Positions 26,505-38,280 of a stretch of DNA of 64,000 nucleotides are shown here, in pieces (the stretch's first letter is position 1; every line of letters starts with the position of its first letter). The stretch is from Xylocopa sonorina (taxonomy: Eukaryota > Arthropoda > Insecta > Hymenoptera > Apidae), in assembly GCF_050948175.1 (NCBI RefSeq), contig NW_027490242.1, positions 558,001 to 622,000 on the forward strand, given 5' to 3'. The notes below the pieces were generated by a model. That model worked only from the letters and a program-made list of their open reading frames with translations. It was not told where the DNA came from and did not search any database. The translations under genes were made by a program, and so were the position numbers.

Positions 26505-27306
26505 ATGTAAATGCGACACTTCCTTGCTAGGAAATAGCGTTTGCAGATGTCTAGGTATCGTAGCAATAGGGTTCTTATGATACTTAAAACGCTATATCGC
26601 ATCTCATTTCTATGTTTCATGGTAAGATATAATATGATTTGCGAAGTGCTATGTATTCCTCGTCTACACTTAAAATGAATGTAAATGCGACACTTCCTTG
26701 CAAGGAAATAGCGTCTGCAGATATCTAGGTATCGTAGCAATAGAGTTCTTATGATCCTTAAAACGCGATATTGCACCCCATTTCTATGTTTCATGATAAG
26801 ATATAATATTCATTGCGAAGTGTTATGCATTCCTCGTCTACGATTCAAATGAAAGTAAATGCGACACTTCCTTGCAAGGAAATAGCGTTTGCAGATGTCT
26901 ACGTATCGTTGCAATAGAGTTCTTATGATTCTTAAAACACGATATCGCATCTCATTTCTATGTTTCATGGTAAGATATAATATGATTTGCGAAGTGTCAT
27001 GCATTCCTCGTCTACACTTCAAATGAATGTGAATGCGACACTTCCTCGCTAGGAAATAGCGTTTGCAGATGTCTACGTATCGTAGCAATAGATTTCTAAT
27101 GCTTCTTAAAGCGCGATATCGCATCTCATTTCTATGTTTCATGGTAGATGTAATATTCATTTCGAAGTGTTATGCATTCCTCGTCTACGATTCAAATGAA
27201 AGTAAATGCGACACTTCCTTGCAAGGTAATAGCGATTGCAGATGTCTACGTATCGTAGCAATAGAGTTCATATGATTCTTAAAACGCGATATCGCATCTC
27301 ATTTCT

Positions 27307-27480
27307 ATGTTTCATGGTAAGATATAACATGATTTGCGAAGTGTTATGTATTCCTCGTCTACACTTCAAATGAATGTGAAAGCGATACTTCCTCGCTAGG
27401 AAATAGCGTTTGCAGAAGTCTACGTTTCGTAGCAATAGCTTTCTAATGCTTCTTAAAACGGGATATCGCATCTCATTTCT
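27307..27480 (+). repeat. Tandem single-monomer duplication, copy 1
   Basis: Followed at once by 27481-27654, identical by eye. Both carry GTGAAAGCGATACTTCC, GCAGAAGTCTACGTTTCGTAG, AGCTTTC and AACGGGATATC. A close relative is at 29217-29390, with AAATCGGGATATC. Confidence 0.88.
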
Positions 27481-27654
27481 ATGTTTCATGGTAAGATATA
27501 ACATGATTTGCGAAGTGTTATGTATTCCTCGTCTACACTTCAAATGAATGTGAAAGCGATACTTCCTCGCTAGGAAATAGCGTTTGCAGAAGTCTACGTT
27601 TCGTAGCAATAGCTTTCTAATGCTTCTTAAAACGGGATATCGCATCTCATTTCT
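27481..27654 (+). repeat. Tandem single-monomer duplication, copy 2
   Basis: Second copy of the private-variant monomer at 27307-27480. A pair of adjacent identical monomers amid diverse neighbours implies a recent one-unit slippage or unequal exchange. Confidence 0.88.
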
Positions 27655-30600
27655 ATGTTTCATGGTAAGATATAATATGATTTGCGAAGTGTCATGTATT
27701 CCTCGTATCCACTTCAAATGAACGTAAATGCGACACTTCCTTGCTAGGAAATAGCGTCTCCAGATGTCTAGGTGTCGTAGCAATAGAGTTCTAATGCTTC
27801 TTAAAACGCGATATCGCATCTCATTTCTATGTTTCTTGGTAAGATGTAATATGATTTCAGAAGTGTTATGTACTCCTCCTCTACACTTCAAATGAATGTA
27901 AATGCGACACTTCCTTGCAAGGAAATAGCGTTTGCAGATGTCTACGTATCGTTGCAATAGAGTTCTTATGATTCTTAAAACACGATATCGCATCTCATTT
28001 CTATGTTTCATGGTAAGATATAATATGATTTGCGAAGTGTCACGTATTCCTCGTCTGCACTTCAAATTAATGTGAATGCGACACTTCCTCGCTAGGAAAT
28101 AGCGTTTGCAGATGTCTACGTATCGTAGCAATAGATTTCTAATGCTTCTTAAAGCGCGATATCGCATCTCATTTCTATGTTTCATGGTAGATGTAATATT
28201 CATTTCGAAGTGTTATGCATTCCTCGTCTACGATTCAAATGAAAGTAAATGCGACACTTCCTTGCAAGGTAATAGCGATTGCAGATATCTACGTATCGTA
28301 GCAATAGAGTTCATATGATTCTTAAAACGCGATATCGCATCTCATTTCTATGTTTCATGGTAAGATATAACATGATTTGCGAAGTGTTATGTATTCCTCG
28401 TCTACACATCCAATGAATGTAAATGCGACTCTTCCTTGCTAGGAAATAGCGTCTGCAGATGTCTAGGTATCGTAGCAATAGAGTTCATATGATTCTTAAA
28501 ACGCGATATCGCATCTCATTTCTATGTTTCATGGTAAGATGTAATATGATTTGCGAAGTGTTATGTATTCCTCCTCTACACTTCAAATGAATGTAAATGC
28601 GACACTTCCTTGCAAGGAAATAGCGATTGCAGATGTCTACGTATCGTAGCAATAGTGTTCATATGATTCTTAAAACGCGATATCGCATCTCATTTCTATG
28701 TTTCATGGTAAGATGTAATATGATTTGAGAAGTGTTATGTACTCCTCCTCTACACTTCAAATGAATGTAAATGCGGCACTTCTTGCGAGGAAATAGCGAT
28801 TGCAGATGTCTACGTATCGTTGCAATAGAGTTCTTATGATTCTTAAAACGCGATATCGCATCTCATTTCTATGTTTCATGGTAAGATATAATATGATTTG
28901 CGAAGTGTCACGTATTCCTCGTCTGCACTTCAAATTAATGTGAATGCGACACTTCCTCGCTAGGAAATAGCGTTTGCAGATGTCTACGTATCGTAGCAAT
29001 AGATTTCTAATGCTTCTTAAAGCGCGATATCGCATCTCATTTCTATGTTTCATGGTAGATGTAATATTCATTTCGAAGTGTTATGCATTCCTCGTCTACG
29101 ATTCAAATGAAAGTAAATGCGACACTTCCTTGCAAGGTAATAGCGATTGCAGATGTCTACGTATCGTAGCAATAGAGTTCATATGATTCTTAAAACGCGA
29201 TATCGCATCTCATTTCTATGTTTCATGGTAAGATATAACATGATTTGCGAAGTGTTATGTATTCCTCGTCTACACTTCAAATGAATGTGAAAGCGATACT
29301 TCCTCGCTAGGAAATAGCGTTTGCAGAAGTCTACGTTTCGTAGCAATAGCTTTCTAATGCTTCTTAAATCGGGATATCGCATCTCATTTCTATGTTTCAT
29401 GGTAAGATATAATATGATTTGCGAAGTGCCATGTATTCCTCGTATCCACTTCAAATGAACGTAAATGCGACACTTCCTTGCTAGGAAATAGCGTCTGCAG
29501 ATGTCTAGGTGTCGTAGCAATAGAGTTCTAATGCTTCTTAAAACGCGATATCGCATCTCATTTCTATGTTTCATGGTAAGATGTAATATGATTTGAGAAG
29601 TGTTATGGACTCCTCCTCTACACTTCAAACGAATGTAAATGCGACACTTCCTTGCAAGGAAATAGCGTTTGCAGATGTCTACGTATCGTAGCAATAGCTT
29701 TCTAATGCTCCTTAAGACGCGATATCGCATCTCATTTCTATGTTTCATGGTAAGATATAATATGATTTGCGAAGTGTTATGTTTTCCTCGTCTACACTTC
29801 AAATGAATGTAAATGCGACACTTCCTTGCAAGGAAATAGCGCTTGCAGATGTCTACGTATCGAAGCAATAGAGTTCAAATGCTTCTTAAAACGAGATATT
29901 GCACCTCATACCTATGTTTCATGATAAGATATTATATTCATTGCGAAGTGTTATGCATTCCTCGTCTACGATTCAAATGAATGTAAATGCGACACTTCCT
30001 TGCAAGGAAATAGCGTTTGCAGATGTCTACGTATCGTAGCAATAGAGATCTTATGATTCTTAAAACACGATGTAGCATCTCATTTCGATGTTTCATGGTA
30101 AGGTATAATATTCATTGCGAATTGTTATGCATTCCTCGTCTACGATTCAAATGAAGGTAAATGCGATACTTCCTTGCAAGGAAATAGCGTTTGCAGATGT
30201 CTACGTATCGTAGCAATAGTGTTCATATGATTCTTAAAACGCGATATCGCATCTCATTTCCATGTTTCATGGTAAGATATAACATGATTTGCGAAGTGTT
30301 ATGTATTCCTCGTCTACACTTCAAGTGAATGTGAATGCGATACTTCCTCGCTAGGAAATAGCGTTTGCAGATGTCTACATATCGTAGCAATAGATTTCTA
30401 ATGCTTCTTAAAACGCGATATCGCATCTCATTTCTATCTTTCATGGTAAGATATAATATGATTTGCGAAGTGTTATGTATTCCTCGTCTACACTTCAAAT
30501 GAATGTAAATGCGACACTTCCTTGCAAGGAAATAGCGCTTGCAGATGTCTACGTATCGAAGCAGTAGTGTTCAAATGCTCCTTAAAACGAGATATTGCAT

Positions 30601-31299
30601 CTCATATCTATGTTTCATGATAAGATATTATATTCATTGCGAAGTGTTATGCATTCCTCGTCTACGATTCAAATGAATGTAAATGTGACACTTCCTTGCA
30701 AGGAAATAGCGTTTGCAGATGTCTACGTATCGTAGCAATAGAGATCTTATGATTCTTAAAACGCGATATCGCATATCATTTCTATGTTTCATGGTAAGGT
30801 ATAATATGATTTGCGAAGTGTCATGTATTCCTCGTCTACACTTCAAATGATTGTAAATGCGACACTTCCTTGCTAGGAAATAGCGTCTGCAGATGTCTAG
30901 GTATCGTAGCAATAGTGTTCTAATGCTTCTTAAAACGCGATATCGCATCTCATTTCTATGTTTCATGGTAAGATATAATATGATTTGCGAAGTGTCATGT
31001 ATTCCTCGTCTACACTTCAAATGAATGTAAATGCGACACTTCCTTGCCAGGAAATAGCGTCTGCAGATGTCTAGGTATCATAGCAGTAGTGTTCTAATGC
31101 TTCTTAAAACGCGATATCGCATCTCATTTCTATGTTTCATGGTAAGATATAATATGATTTGCGAAGTGTCGTGTATACCTCGTCTACACTTCAAATGAAT
31201 GTAAATGCGACACTTCCTTGCAAGGAAATAGCGTTTGCAGATGTCTACCTATCGTAGCAATAGAGTTCTAATGCTTCTTAAAACGCGATATCGCATCTC

Positions 31300-32605
31300 A
31301 TTTCTATGTACATGGTAAGATATAATATGATTTGCGAAGTGTTATGTATTCCTCGTCTACACTTCAAATGAATGTAAATGCGACACTTCCATGCAAGGAA
31401 ATAGCGCTTGCAGATGTCTACGTATCGAAGTAGTAGTGTTCAAATGCTTCTTAAAACGAGATATTGCATCTCATATCTATGTTTCATGATAAGATATTAT
31501 ATTCATTGCGAAGTGTTATGCATTCCTCGTCTACGATTCAAATGAATGTAAATGTGAAACTTCCTTGCAAGGAAATAGCGTTTGCAGATGTCTACGTATC
31601 GTAGCAATAGAGATCTTATGATTCTTAAAACGCGATATCGCATCTCATTTCTATGTTTCATGGTAAGGTATAATATGATTTGCGAAGTGTTATGTATTCC
31701 TCGTCTACACTTCAAATGAATGTGAATGCGACACTTCCTCGCTAGGAAATAGCGTTTGCAGATGTCTACGTATCGTAGCAATAGATTTCTAATGCTTCTT
31801 AAAACGCGATATCGCATCTCATTTCTATGTTTCATGGTAAGATATAATATGATTTGCGAAGTGTCATGTATTCCTCGTCTACACATCAAATGAATGTAAA
31901 TGCGACACTTCCTTGCTAGGAAATAGCGTCTGCAGATGTCTAGGTATCGTAGCAATAGTGTTCTAATGCTTCTTGAAACGCGATATCGCATCTCATTTCT
32001 ATGTTTCATGGTAAGATATAATATGATTTGCGAAGTGTCATGTATACCTCGTCTACACTTCAAATGAATGTAAATGCGACACTTCCTTGCAAGGACATAG
32101 CGTTTGCAGATGTCTTCCTATCGTAGCAATAGAGTTCTAACGCTTCTTAAAACGCGATATCGCATCTCATTTCTATGTTTCATGGTAAGATATAATATGA
32201 TTTGCGAAGTGTTATGTATTCCTCGTCTACACTTCAAATGAATGTAAATGCGACACTTCCTTGCAAGGAAATAGCGCTTGTAGATGTCTACGTATCGAAG
32301 CAATAGAGTTCAAATGCTTCTTAAAACGAGATATTGCATCTCATATCTATGTTTCATGATAAGATATTATATTCATTGCGAAGTGTTATGCATTCCTCGT
32401 CTACGATTCAAATGAATGTAAATGCACCACTTCCTTGCAGGGAAATAGCGTTTGCAGATGTCTACGTATCGTAGCAATAGAGATCTTATGATTCTTAAAA
32501 CGCGATGTCGCATCTCATTTCGATGTTTCATGGTAAGGTATAATATTCATTGCGAATTGTTATGCATTCCTCGTCTACGATTCAAATGAAGGTAAATGCG
32601 ACACT
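31300..32605 (+). repeat. 15-monomer offset duplication, copy 1
   Basis: Matches 33910-35215 at about 2610 bp (15 monomers). Shared markers are CTATGTACATGG (deletion), TTCCATGCAAGG, CGAAGTAGTAGTG, AAATGTGAAACTTCC, CTTCTTGAAACGCG and AATGCACCACTTCCTTGCAGGG. Just upstream, about 30330-30830 matches 33113-33613 at 2783 bp, one monomer more, so a monomer was deleted in the second block or gained in the first. The stretch 29391-31299 is otherwise ordinary monomers. Confidence 0.82.
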
Positions 32606-33909
32606 TCCTTGCAAGGAAATAGCGTTTGCAGATGTCTACGTATCGTAGCAATAGTGTTCATATGATTCTTAAAACGCGATATCGCATCTCATTTCCATGT
32701 TTCATGGTAAGATATAACATGATTTGCGAAGTGTTATGTATTCCTCGTCTACACTTCAAATGAATGTGAATGCGATACTTCCTCGCTAGGAAATAGCGTT
32801 TGCAGATGTCTACGTATCGTAGCAATAGATTTCTAATGCTTCTTAAAACGAGATATCGCATCTCACGTCTATCTTTCATGGTAAGATATAATATGATTTG
32901 CGAAGTGTCATGTATACCTCGTCTACACTACAAATGAATGTAAATGCGACACTTCCTTGCAAGGAAATAGCGTTTGCAGATGTCTACGTATCGTAGCAAT
33001 AGAGTTCATATGATTCTTAAAACCCGATATCGCATCTCATTTCTATGTTTCATGGTAAGATATAACATGATTTGCGAAGTGTTATGTATTCCTCGTCTAC
33101 ACTTCAAATGAATGTGAATGCGATACTTCCTCGCTAGGAAATAGCGTTTGCAGATGTCTACGTATCGTAGCAATAGATTTCTAATGCTTCTTAAAACGCG
33201 ATATCGCATCTCATTTCTATCTTTCATGGTAAGATATAATATGATTTGCGAAGTGTTATGTATTCCTCGTCTACACTTCAAATGAATGTAAATGCGACAC
33301 TTACTTGCAAGGAAATAGCGCTTGCAGATGTCTACGTATCGAAGCAGTAGTGTTCAAATGCTTCTTAAAACGAGATACTGCATCTCATATCTATGTTTCA
33401 TGATAAGATATTATATTCATTGCGAAGTGTTATGCATTCCTCGTCTACGATTCAAATGAATGTAAATGTGACACTTCCTTGCAAGGAAATAGCGTTTGCA
33501 GATGTCTACGTATCGTAGCAATAGAGATCTTATGATTCTTAAAACGCGATATCGCATCTCATTTCTATGTTTCATGGTAAGGTATAATATGATTTGCGAA
33601 GTGTTATGTATTCCTCGTCTACACTTCAAATGAATGTGAATGCGACACTTCCTCGCTAGGAAATAGCGTTTGCAGATGTCTACGTATCGTAGCAATAGAT
33701 TTCTAATGCTTCTTAAAACGCGATATCGCATCTCATTTCTATGTTTCATGGTAAGATATAATATGATTTGCGAAGTGTCATGTATTCCTCGTCTACACTT
33801 CAAATGATTGTAAATGCGACACTTCCTTGCCAGGAAATAGCGTCTGCAGATGTCTAGGTATCGTAGCAATAGTGTTCTAATGCTTCTTAAAACGCGATAT
33901 CGCATCTCA

Positions 33910-35215
33910 TTTCTATGTACATGGTAAGATATAATATGATTTGCGAAGTGTTATGTATTCCTCGTCTACACTTCAAATGAATGTAAATGCGACACTTCCA
34001 TGCAAGGAAATAGCGCTTGCAGATGTCTACGTATCGAAGTAGTAGTGTTCAAATGCTTCTTAAAACGAGATATTGCATCTCAATATCTATGTTTCATGAT
34101 AAGATATTATATTCATTGCGAAGTGTTATGCATTCCTCGTCTACGATTCAAATGAATGTAAATGTGAAACTTCCTTGCAAGGAAATAGCGTTTGCAGATG
34201 TCTACGTATCGTAGCAATAGAGATCTTATGATTCTTAAAACGCGATATCGCATCTCATTTCTATGTTTCATGGTAAGGTATAATATGATTTGCGAAGTGT
34301 TATGTATTCCTCGTCTACACTTCAAATGAATGTGAATGCGACACTTCCTCGCTAGGAAATAGCGTTTGCAGATGTCTACGTATCGTAGCAATAGATTTCT
34401 AATGCTTCTTAAAACGCGATATCGCATCTCACTTCTATGTTTCATGGTAAGATATAATATGATTTGCGAAGTGTCATGTATTCCTCGTCTACACTTCAAA
34501 TGAATGTAAATGCGACACTTCCTTGCTAGGAAATAGCGTCTGCAGATGTCTAGGTATCGTAGCAATAGTGTTCTAATGCTTCTTGAAACGCGATATCGCA
34601 TCTCATTTCTATGTTTCATGGTAAGATATAATATGATTTGCGAAGTGTCATGTATACCTCGTCTACACTTCAAATGAATGTAAATGCGACACTTCCTTGC
34701 AAGGAGATAGCGTTTGCAGATGTCTACCTATCGTAGCAATAGAGTTCTAATGCTTCTTAAAACGCGATATCGCATCTCATTTCTATGTTTCATGGTAAGA
34801 TATAATATGATTTGCGAAGTGTTATGTATTCCTCGTCTACACTTCAAATGAATGTAAATGCGACACTTCCTTGCAAGGAAATAGCGCTTGCAGATGTCTA
34901 CGTATCGATGCAATAGAGTTCAAATGCTTCTTAAAACGAGATATTGCATCTCATATCTATGTTTCATGATAAGATATTATATTCATTGCGAAGTGTTATG
35001 CATTCCTCGTCTACGATTCAAATGAATGTAAATGCACCACTTCCTTGCAGGGAAATAGCGTTTGCAGATGTCTACGTATCGTAGCAATAGAGATCTTATG
35101 ATTCTTAAAACGCGATGTCGCATCTCATTTCGATGTTTCATGGTAAGGTATAATATTCATTGCGAATTGTTATGCATTCCTCGTCTACGATTCAAATGAA
35201 GGTAAATGCGACACT
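33910..35215 (+). repeat. 15-monomer offset duplication, copy 2
   Basis: Partner of 31300-32605. A one-base insertion near 34082 (CATCTCAATATC) is private to this copy and shifts the frame. Confidence 0.82.
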
Positions 35216-35828
35216 TCCTTGCAAGGAGATAGCGTTTGCAGATGTCTACCTATCGTAGCAATAGAGTTCTAATGCTTCTTAAAACGCGATATCGCATCTC
35301 ATTTCTATGTTTCATGGTAAGATATAATATGATTTGCGAAGTGTTATGTATTCCTCGTCTACACTTCAAATGAATGTGAATGCGATACTTCCTCGCTAGG
35401 AAATAGCGTTTGCAGATGTCTACGTATCGTAGCAATAGATTTCTAATGCTTCTTAAAACGCGATATCGCATCTCATTTCTATCTTTCATGGTAAGATATA
35501 ATATGATTTGCGAAGTGTCATGTATACCTCGTCTACACTACAAATGAATGTAAATGCGACACTTCCTTGCAAGGAAATAGCGTTTGCAGATGTCTACGTA
35601 TCGTAGCAATAGAGTTCATATGATTCTTAAAACCCGATATCGCATCTCATTTCTATGTTTCATGGTAAGATATAACATGATTTGCGATGTGTTATGTATT
35701 CCTCGTCTACACTTCAAATGAATGTGAATGCGACACTTCCTCGCTAGGAAATAGCGTTTGCAGATGTCTACGTATCGTAGCAATAGATTTCTAATGCTTC
35801 TTAAAACGCGATATCGCTTCTCATTTCT

Positions 35829-36002
35829 ATGTTTCATGGTAAGATATAATATGATTTGCGAAGTGTCATGTATTCCTCGTCTACACTTCAAATGAATGTA
35901 AATGCGACACTTCCTTGCTAGGAAATAGCGTCTGCAGATGTCTAGGTATCGTAGCAATAGTGTTCTAATGCTTCTTAAAACGCGATATCGCATCTCATTT
36001 CT
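35829..36002 (+). repeat. Canonical 174-bp monomer (reference copy)
   Basis: This copy matches the commonest monomer at every position I checked and serves as the reference for the array. Hand count gives 32 C and 33 G (37% GC) and 8 CpG. Counting from its first base, it holds three short dyads: TTCCTTGCTAGGAA at 83-96, the CTAGGTATCGTAG site at 114-126 (a perfect inverted repeat in the sister haplotype, CTACGTATCGTAG), and the perfect palindrome GCGATATCGC at 154-163. The minus strand has one frame without a stop over all 58 codons. The length is close to one nucleosome plus linker, as in many centromeric satellites; that is family knowledge and not proof of centromere function. Confidence 0.92.
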
Positions 36003-36065
36003 ATGTTTCATGGTAAGATATAATATGATTTGCGAAGTGTCATGTATTCCTCGTCTACACTTCAA

Positions 36066-36935
36066 ATGAATGTAAATGCGACACTTCCTTCCTAGGAAAT
36101 AGCGTCTGCAGATGTCTAGGTATCATAGCAGTAGTGTTCTAATGCTTCTTAAAACGCGATATCGCATCTCATATCTATGTTTTATGGTAAGATACAATAT
36201 GATTTGCGAAGTGTCATGTATACCTCGTCTACACTTCAAATGAATGTAAATGCGACACTTCCTTGCAAGGAAATAGCGTTTGCAGATGTCTACCTATCGT
36301 AGCAATAGAGTTCTAATGCTTCTTAAAACGCGATATCGCAACTCATTTCTATGTTTCATGGTAAGATATAATATGATTTGCGAAGTGTTATGTATTCCTC
36401 GTCTACACTTCAAATGAATGTAAATGCGACACTTCCTTGCAAGGAAATAGCGCTTGCAGATGTCTACGTATCGAAGCAATAGAGTTCAAATGCTTCTTAA
36501 AACGAGATATTGCATCTCATATCTATGTTTCATGATAAGATATTATATTCATTGCGATGTGTTATGCATTCCTCGTCTACGATTCAAATGAATGTAAATG
36601 CGACTCTTCCTTGCAAGGAAATAGCGTTTGCAGATGTCTACGTATCGTAGCAATAGATTTCTAATGCTTCTTAAAACGCGATATCGCATCTCATTTCTAT
36701 GTTTCATGGTAAGATATAATATGATTTGCGAAGTGTCATGTATTCCTCGTCTACACTTCAAATGAATGTAAATGCGACACTTCCTTGCTAGGAAATAGCG
36801 TCTGCAGATGTCTAGGTATCGTAGCAATAGTGTTCTAATGCTCCTTAAAACGCGATATCGCATCTCATTTCTATGTTTCATGGTAAGATATAATATGATT
36901 TGCGAAGTGTCATGTATTCCTCGTCTACACTTCAA
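36066..36935 (+). repeat. 5-monomer higher-order repeat, unit 1 (870 bp)
   Basis: Repeated directly at 36936-37805. Shared markers are TTCCTTCCTAGGAA, TATCATAGCAGTAG, ATGTTTTATGGTAAGATACAATATG, CGCAACTCATTTC, TTGCGATGTGTTATGC and AATGCTCCTTAAAA. I saw one clear difference: CGACTCTTCC near 36602 against CGACACTTCC near 37472. A partial, more diverged third unit runs to about 38280, and 41.1-41.95 kb resembles 35.5-36.4 kb at 5567 bp (32 monomers -1). Confidence 0.9.
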
Positions 36936-37805
36936 ATGAATGTAAATGCGACACTTCCTTCCTAGGAAATAGCGTCTGCAGATGTCTAGGTATCATAGCA
37001 GTAGTGTTCTAATGCTTCTTAAAACGCGATATCGCATCTCATATCTATGTTTTATGGTAAGATACAATATGATTTGCGAAGTGTCATGTATACCTCGTCT
37101 ACACTTCAAATGAATGTAAATGCGACACTTCCTTGCAAGGAAATAGCGTTTGCAGATGTCTACCTATCGTAGCAATAGAGTTCTAATGCTTCTTAAAACG
37201 CGATATCGCAACTCATTTCTATGTTTCATGGTAAGATATAATATGATTTGCGAAGTGTTATGTATTCCTCGTCTACACTTCAAATGAATGTAAATGCGAC
37301 ACTTCCTTGCAAGGAAATAGCGCTTGCAGATGTCTACGTATCGAAGCAATAGAGTTCAAATGCTTCTTAAAACGAGATATTGCATCTCATATCTATGTTT
37401 CATGATAAGATATTATATTCATTGCGATGTGTTATGCATTCCTCGTCTACGATTCAAATGAATGTAAATGCGACACTTCCTTGCAAGGAAATAGCGTTTG
37501 CAGATGTCTACGTATCGTAGCAATAGATTTCTAATGCTTCTTAAAACGCGATATCGCATCTCATTTCTATGTTTCATGGTAAGATATAATATGATTTGCG
37601 AAGTGTCATGTATTCCTCGTCTACACTTCAAATGAATGTAAATGCGACACTTCCTTGCTAGGAAATAGCGTCTGCAGATGTCTAGGTATCGTAGCAATAG
37701 TGTTCTAATGCTCCTTAAAACGCGATATCGCATCTCATTTCTATGTTTCATGGTAAGATATAATATGATTTGCGAAGTGTCATGTATTCCTCGTCTACAC
37801 TTCAA
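36936..37805 (+). repeat. 5-monomer higher-order repeat, unit 2 (870 bp)
   Basis: Second unit of the pentamer. The third, partial unit (37806 to about 38280) has lost two of the markers: it reads GATATAATATG and CGCATCTC where units 1 and 2 read GATACAATATG and CGCAACTC. Confidence 0.9.
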
Positions 37806-38280
37806 ATGAATGTAAATGCGACACTTCCTTCCTAGGAAATAGCGTCTGCAGATGTCTAGGTATCATAGCAGTAGTGTTCTAATGCATCTTAAAACGCGAT
37901 ATCGCATCTCATTTCTATGTTTTATGGTAAGATATAATATGATTTGCGAAGTGTCATGTATACCTCGTCTACACTTCAAATGAATGTAAATGCGACACTT
38001 CCTTGCAAGGAAATAGCGTTTGCAGATGTCTACCTATCGTAGCAATAGAGTTCTAATGCTTCTTAAAACGCGATATCGCATCTCATTTCTATGTTTCATG
38101 GTAAGATATAATATGATTTGCGAAGTGTTATGTATTCCTCGTCTACACTTCAAATGAATGTAAATGCGACACTTCCTTGCAAGGAAATAGCGCTTGCAGA
38201 TGTCTACGTATCGAAGCAATAGAGTTCAAATGCTTCTTAAAACGAGATATTGCATCTCATATCTATGTTTCATGATAAGA

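Larger units (their letters stand above)
26810..29390 (+). repeat. Block with three copies of a GGTAGATG deletion module
   Basis: Near 27146, 28189 and 29057 the normal GGTAAGATRTAAT reads GGTAGATGTAAT (one base lost), followed by ATTCATTTCGAAGTG, GAAAGTAAATGCG and GCAAGGTAATAGCGATTGCAG. Spacings are 1043 bp (6 monomers -1) and 868 bp (5 monomers -2). Another one-base loss, CACTTCTTGCGAGG, is near 28780. The deletions shift the plus frame and open short plus-strand frames that are not genes. Confidence 0.85.
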
